From JBBQXH01 sp963710975 (GTDB lineage: Bacteria; Actinomycetota; Thermoleophilia; Gaiellales; Gaiellaceae): a stretch of DNA of 64,000 bases. Each line of letters starts with the position of its first letter. Position 1 is the stretch's first letter. Positions 60,716 to 64,000 of this stretch are shown here, one piece after another. The stretch is taken from contig CAVQCG010000002.1 of the NCBI GenBank assembly GCA_963710975.1, positions 62,001-126,000 on the forward strand. The letters run 5' to 3'. Made by a program: the position numbers and the translations under genes. A model generated the notes under the pieces. That model ran no database searches and had not been told where the DNA came from. It saw only the letters and a list, made by a program, of their open reading frames with translations.

Positions 60716-61785
60716 TCGTCACAGAGCTCGCTCTCAGGAACGTACGCTCGTATGCGCGAGCCGAGCTCGAATTCGTGCCGGGCCTCGTGATGGTCGTCGG
60801 GCCGAACGGGGCCGGTAAGACGAACCTCCTCGAGTCGGTCCACATCGGCTCGCAGGGCTTCGCGCTTCGGACACGGCGCGAGCTGCGGCTCATCCGATTC
60901 GGGGAGGAAGCTGCTCGGATCTCTATGAGCGGAACGCAACCAGGGCCCCGCACGTTCACGAGCCAGGTCACCGTCGACTCGACCGGCGACAAGCGGCTCG
61001 TCCTCGATGGTCTGCCCGTCGCGGGGAGTGACACTCTGCGACGCCGATTCCCGGTGCTGGCATTCACGCCAGACCGGCTGGCTGTCGTGAAAGGCGGACC
61101 GCTCGTCCGGCGCACCTATCTCGACAGGACGATCGGCCGGGTGTTGCCGGCGAGGAGCGACCTTCCGGGGGACTATGCCCGAGCCCTGGCGCAGCGAAAC
61201 GCGGCGCTCCGTCGCGTCCGGGCCGGACTTGCGGGTGAGGGTGGGGTCTCACCGTGGACAGAAGCAGTGGCCGGCCTCGGCTCGGAGCTCGACACCGCAC
61301 GTGCACAGGTCGTCGCGAAGCTCGCCCCGGGCTTCTCGAATCACGCGGAGACGCTCGGGCTGATCGGTGCTGCCATCTCGTACGCAGGCCGCGGGGTGAC
61401 CGTCGAGGAGCTCGAGCAACGCTTCGTCCGGGATGTCGAACGAGGCACGACCGGCGCGGGGCCCCACCTGCGGGATGTCTCGATCACGGCCGGGTCTCGC
61501 GACCTGCGCGCATTCGGTTCTCAGGGCGAGCAGCGGGTCGCCGTGCTCGCCCTGGTGCTCGCCGAGGCCGCCGTTCTTGCCGAGGAGCGCGGAGAGGCGC
61601 CTCTTCTGCTTCTCGACGACGTCCTGAGCGAGCTCGACGACCGGCGCAAGGGCTCGCTCGTGGCGGGGCTTCCGACGGGCGGGCAGGCATTCATCACGGC
61701 GACGTCGTTGCAGTCTCTCCCGCCCGCGAGCCCCGATCCGGCACTCGTGATCGACGTGACGCCGGGCCGGGCGGCAGCACGGTGA
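60712..61785 (+). CDS. recF: DNA replication and repair protein RecF
   Basis: SMC-like ATPase that helps load RecA at gaps. Walker A VVGPNGAGKTNLLESV, the RecF block PVLAFTPDRLAVVKGGPLVRRTYLD, signature GSQGEQRVAVLALVLAEA and Walker B LLLLDDVLSELD are present. The first GTG (60775) would begin at PGLVMVVGPNG and lose the first beta strand. In-frame upstream codons LIVTELALRNVRSYARAELEF match normal RecF and begin at CTG 60712, overlapping the dnaN TGA as CTGA. With CTG the length is 357 residues. Confidence 0.9.
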   Translation: MIVTELALRNVRSYARAELEFVPGLVMVVGPNGAGKTNLLESVHIGSQGFALRTRRELRLIRFGEEAARISMSGTQPGPRTFTSQVTVDSTGDKRLVLDGLPVAGSDTLRRRFPVLAFTPDRLAVVKGGPLVRRTYLDRTIGRVLPARSDLPGDYARALAQRNAALRRVRAGLAGEGGVSPWTEAVAGLGSELDTARAQVVAKLAPGFSNHAETLGLIGAAISYAGRGVTVEELEQRFVRDVERGTTGAGPHLRDVSITAGSRDLRAFGSQGEQRVAVLALVLAEAAVLAEERGEAPLLLLDDVLSELDDRRKGSLVAGLPTGGQAFITATSLQSLPPASPDPALVIDVTPGRAAAR

Positions 61786-62303
61786 GCTCTCCAGGGAAGA
61801 GATCGCGGCTCCCAGAGCGTCTCGGGGAAACCGTCGAGCTCGAGCTCGACCGGCTCGGCGGTGCGCGCGAAGGCTCGGCCGGAATCACATCGGTGGCGCG
61901 GGCGTGGCCGCAGGCAGTGGGTGAGACGATTGCACGAAACGCGTGGCCCTCACGATTCACGCGAGACGGGACTCTCGTCGTCAACACGAGCTCGAGCACC
62001 TGGGCGTTCGAGCTGAAGCACCTCGAGTCCGCAGTTCGCGGACAGCTGGGGGACCTTGCTCCACCCCGCATGTCGTTCGTCGTCGGGCCGATTCCGGAAG
62101 CCGGTGCCGACCCTGTGGCGGATGTGCAACGATCCACCTCGCCGCCGACGCCCCCCGACCGAGCAGAAGGCGTCCGGATCGCCGCTGCCATCGAGAACGA
62201 CGAGCTCCGCAGAGTGGTTGCGAGCGCGGCGTCGGCCTCCCTCGCACGGGCTCGCCGAACGAGGGCCGCGGCCGACCCGTCTGATACACTGAAAAATACC
62301 TAA
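61782..62303 (+). CDS. DciA-type (DUF721) replicative helicase loader candidate
   Basis: A 173-residue protein from GTG 61782 (GTGA overlap with recF). The conserved segment ITSVARAWPQAVGETIARNAWPSRFTRDGTLVVNTSSSTWAFELKHLESAVRGQL is the DUF721/DciA domain. DciA loads replicative helicase in bacteria lacking DnaC. This is known for the family and inferred here. The position between recF and gyrB is the usual one in actinobacteria. The C-terminal half is Pro/Ala-rich. Confidence 0.88.
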   Translation: MSSPGKRSRLPERLGETVELELDRLGGAREGSAGITSVARAWPQAVGETIARNAWPSRFTRDGTLVVNTSSSTWAFELKHLESAVRGQLGDLAPPRMSFVVGPIPEAGADPVADVQRSTSPPTPPDRAEGVRIAAAIENDELRRVVASAASASLARARRTRAAADPSDTLKNT

Positions 62304-62305
62304 AT

Positions 62306-62330
62306 CTCTGCGATCTGCAGGGCTTTTTTT
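62306..62330 (+). terminator. Terminator-like hairpin with T7 tract directly before gyrB ATG
   Basis: CTCTGC/GCAGGG (6 bp including one G-T wobble, loop GATCT) is followed by C and seven Ts that end at the base before gyrB ATG. The GCAGGG arm is also the only Shine-Dalgarno-like sequence, so the hairpin could reduce translation or attenuate transcription. Confidence 0.45.
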
Positions 62331-64000
62331 ATGACCGAGACCAGCTACACAGCCAGCGATATCACCGTTCTCGAGGGTCTCGAGCCGGTCCGGCTGCGCC
62401 CCGGGATGTACATCGGCTCGACCGGATCGCGAGGGCTGCACCACCTGGTCTTCGAGGTTGTCGACAACGCGGTCGATGAGGCGCTCGCCGGTCGTTGCGA
62501 CGCCATCGAGGTCACGATCCACCCGGACAGCTCGATCCGAGTCGTCGACAACGGTGGCGGCATCCCGATCGACGTGATGGCAGACCAGGGACGCCCGGCT
62601 CTGGAGGTCGTCCTGACGAAGCTTCACGCCGGCGGCAAGTTCGGCGGTGATGGCTACAAGGTCTCGGGAGGGCTCCACGGTGTGGGCGTCTCCGTCGTGA
62701 ACGCGCTGTCGGAGTGGCTTGTTGCCGAGGTGCGTCGTGACGGCAAGGTATGGCGGCAAGAGTTCACTCGCGGCGTGCCGAACGCCGATATGGAGGCGAC
62801 CGGCGGCTGGGACGGACCGACCGGAACGACGATCTCGTTCCTGCCTGACCTCGAGGTCTTCGACGAGATCGAATGGTCGGCGCAAACGCTTTCACAGCGA
62901 CTTCGCGAGACGGCATTTCTGACACGGGGCCTCCGCATCGTGCTGATCGACGAACGTGCCGGCGGCGAGCGACAGGAATTCCACTACGAAGGCGGGATCA
63001 AGGACTTCGTCAACTTCGTGAACCAGGCCAAGGATCCGGTACATCCGCACATCGTGTACTTCGAGGGTGAGAGCGAGCAGGGCAATCTCGAGGTGGCGAT
63101 GCAGTGGAACTCCTCGTACGTGGAGTCGGTGTTCTCGTTCGCGAACAACATCAACACGCACGAAGGCGGCTCCCATCTGTCGGGCTTCAAGGGAGCGCTC
63201 ACGGGCACGCTGAATCGGTACGCACGCGAGAAGGGCCTGCTCAAGGAGAAGGAGGACAACCTCGAGGGTGAGGACGTGCGCGAGGGGTTGACCGCCGTGA
63301 TCTCCGTGAAGCTCCGCGACCCGCAGTTCGAGGGACAGACGAAGACGAAGCTCGGGAACCCCTGGGTCCGGGGCGTCGTGGAGCAGATCGTGAATCAGCG
63401 CCTCGCAGAGTTTCTCGAGGAGAACCCCGCGGACGCTCGCCAGATCATCACCAAGGCGGTTTCGGCCTCTCGCGCGCGTCTCGCTGCGCGGAAGGCCCGC
63501 GAGCTCACGCGCCGCAAGAGCGCGCTCGAGAGCATGTCCCTACCCGGGAAGCTTGCAGACTGCTCGATCCGCGACCCGGAGTCGGCTGAGCTCTTCATCG
63601 TCGAGGGAGACTCGGCAGGCGGGTCGGCCAAGATGGGCCGCGACCGCACCTACCAGGCGATCCTGCCGCTCCGCGGGAAGATCATCAATACCGAGAAGAA
63701 CCGCATCGGCAAGGTCCTCTCGAACAACGAGATTCAGGCCATGATCACGGCGATCGGCACCAGCATCGGCGAGGAGTTCGACATCGCGAAGCTCCGTTAC
63801 CACCGCGTGATCGTGATGACCGATGCTGACGTCGACGGATCGCACATCCGCACGCTGATCCTGACCTTTCTCTACCGCCACATGCCGGAGCTGATCGAGC
63901 GAGGCCACGTGTATATCGCCGTGCCCCCGCTCTACATGGTCAAGCTGGGCACCAAGGAGATCTACTTCGAGAAGGACGCTCAACTCGAGGAGCTCCTCGT
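62331..64000 (+). CDS. gyrB: DNA gyrase subunit B (partial, runs off the right edge)
   Basis: Type IIA topoisomerase ATPase subunit that introduces negative supercoils with GyrA. Open from ATG 62331 to the end (556 codons). GHKL ATPase motifs: FEVVDNAVDEALAG, VVDNGGGIPID, GGLHGVGVSVVNALS. The transducer domain has QTKTKLGNP with the switch lysine. The TOPRIM domain has LFIVEGDSAGG (catalytic Glu) and VIVMTDADVDGSHI (metal Asp). The C-terminal quarter lies outside the window. A TACACT (62285-62290) could be a -10 for it. Confidence 0.97.
   Translation, partial: MTETSYTASDITVLEGLEPVRLRPGMYIGSTGSRGLHHLVFEVVDNAVDEALAGRCDAIEVTIHPDSSIRVVDNGGGIPIDVMADQGRPALEVVLTKLHAGGKFGGDGYKVSGGLHGVGVSVVNALSEWLVAEVRRDGKVWRQEFTRGVPNADMEATGGWDGPTGTTISFLPDLEVFDEIEWSAQTLSQRLRETAFLTRGLRIVLIDERAGGERQEFHYEGGIKDFVNFVNQAKDPVHPHIVYFEGESEQGNLEVAMQWNSSYVESVFSFANNINTHEGGSHLSGFKGALTGTLNRYAREKGLLKEKEDNLEGEDVREGLTAVISVKLRDPQFEGQTKTKLGNPWVRGVVEQIVNQRLAEFLEENPADARQIITKAVSASRARLAARKARELTRRKSALESMSLPGKLADCSIRDPESAELFIVEGDSAGGSAKMGRDRTYQAILPLRGKIINTEKNRIGKVLSNNEIQAMITAIGTSIGEEFDIAKLRYHRVIVMTDADVDGSHIRTLILTFLYRHMPELIERGHVYIAVPPLYMVKLGTKEIYFEKDAQLEELL

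Overview
The window is a GC-rich (about two-thirds G+C by eye) bacterial chromosome segment that reaches the replication origin. The right end carries rpmH-rnpA-yidD-yidC-jag-rsmG-parA-parB on the minus strand and dnaA-dnaN-recF-dciA-gyrB on the plus strand. Together with abundant GTG/TTG starts, frequent leaderless genes, methylmalonyl-CoA epimerase, a UbiA-type prenyltransferase and TreT/OtsA trehalose enzymes, this suggests an actinomycete-like organism, possibly class Thermoleophilia (inference from gene content; no database search was possible).

Layout. 1-7.6 kb: respiratory complex I operon, nuoG (end only), H, I, J, K, L, M, N. 7.6-10.5 kb: a flavin disulfide oxidoreductase, a UPF0173 metallo-hydrolase and a DUF1028 protein. 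10.5-15.2 kb: minus-strand Ldh2-like dehydrogenase with Mrp, an unknown two-helix membrane protein on plus, then inositol-phosphatase-like and DUF1015 genes. 15.2-20 kb (plus): HD-domain nuclease, molybdopterin oxidoreductase, M23 peptidase, CHAD protein. 20-26.6 kb: SnoaL-like protein, divergent YchF, small unknown protein, epimerase, DUF1385, M20 peptidase, divergently rarA, and arginase, followed by tRNA-Phe. 26.7-41.8 kb: a long minus-strand run holding a methyltransferase pseudogene, SAM hydrolase, hemD-C-A, cytochrome c/haem genes (ccsA-like, ccmD-like, ccmC-B-A), ubiA-like, mogA, moaC, a 160-bp MITE, otsA, treT, htrA and a two-component pair. 41.9-52.9 kb: M28 peptidase, moeA, GT-C glycosyltransferase, class A PBP, MscS, BtuF-like lipoprotein, HAD, CPBP protease, a hairpin-repeat region around a broken chorismate mutase, and a bifunctional-nuclease-family gene. 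53-64 kb: tRNA-Ile and the origin region.

Three sequence-level themes stand out. (1) Six otherwise intact genes (nuoL, the flavin oxidoreductase, the molybdopterin oxidoreductase, otsA, parB, dnaN) are each broken by one extra base. Because dnaN is essential, these are most simply assembly errors, and I annotate these genes across the shift. (2) At least ten transcription units start with TANNNT placed 6 or 7 bases before the start codon, a leaderless promoter pattern. (3) Two kinds of non-coding repeat are present: a MITE inserted exactly in a former stop/start overlap, and arrays of GC-rich hairpins that begin at the stop codons of two convergent genes.

I did not find a clear new multi-gene system. 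The least explained items are the hairpin arrays, the MITE and several non-canonical starts.
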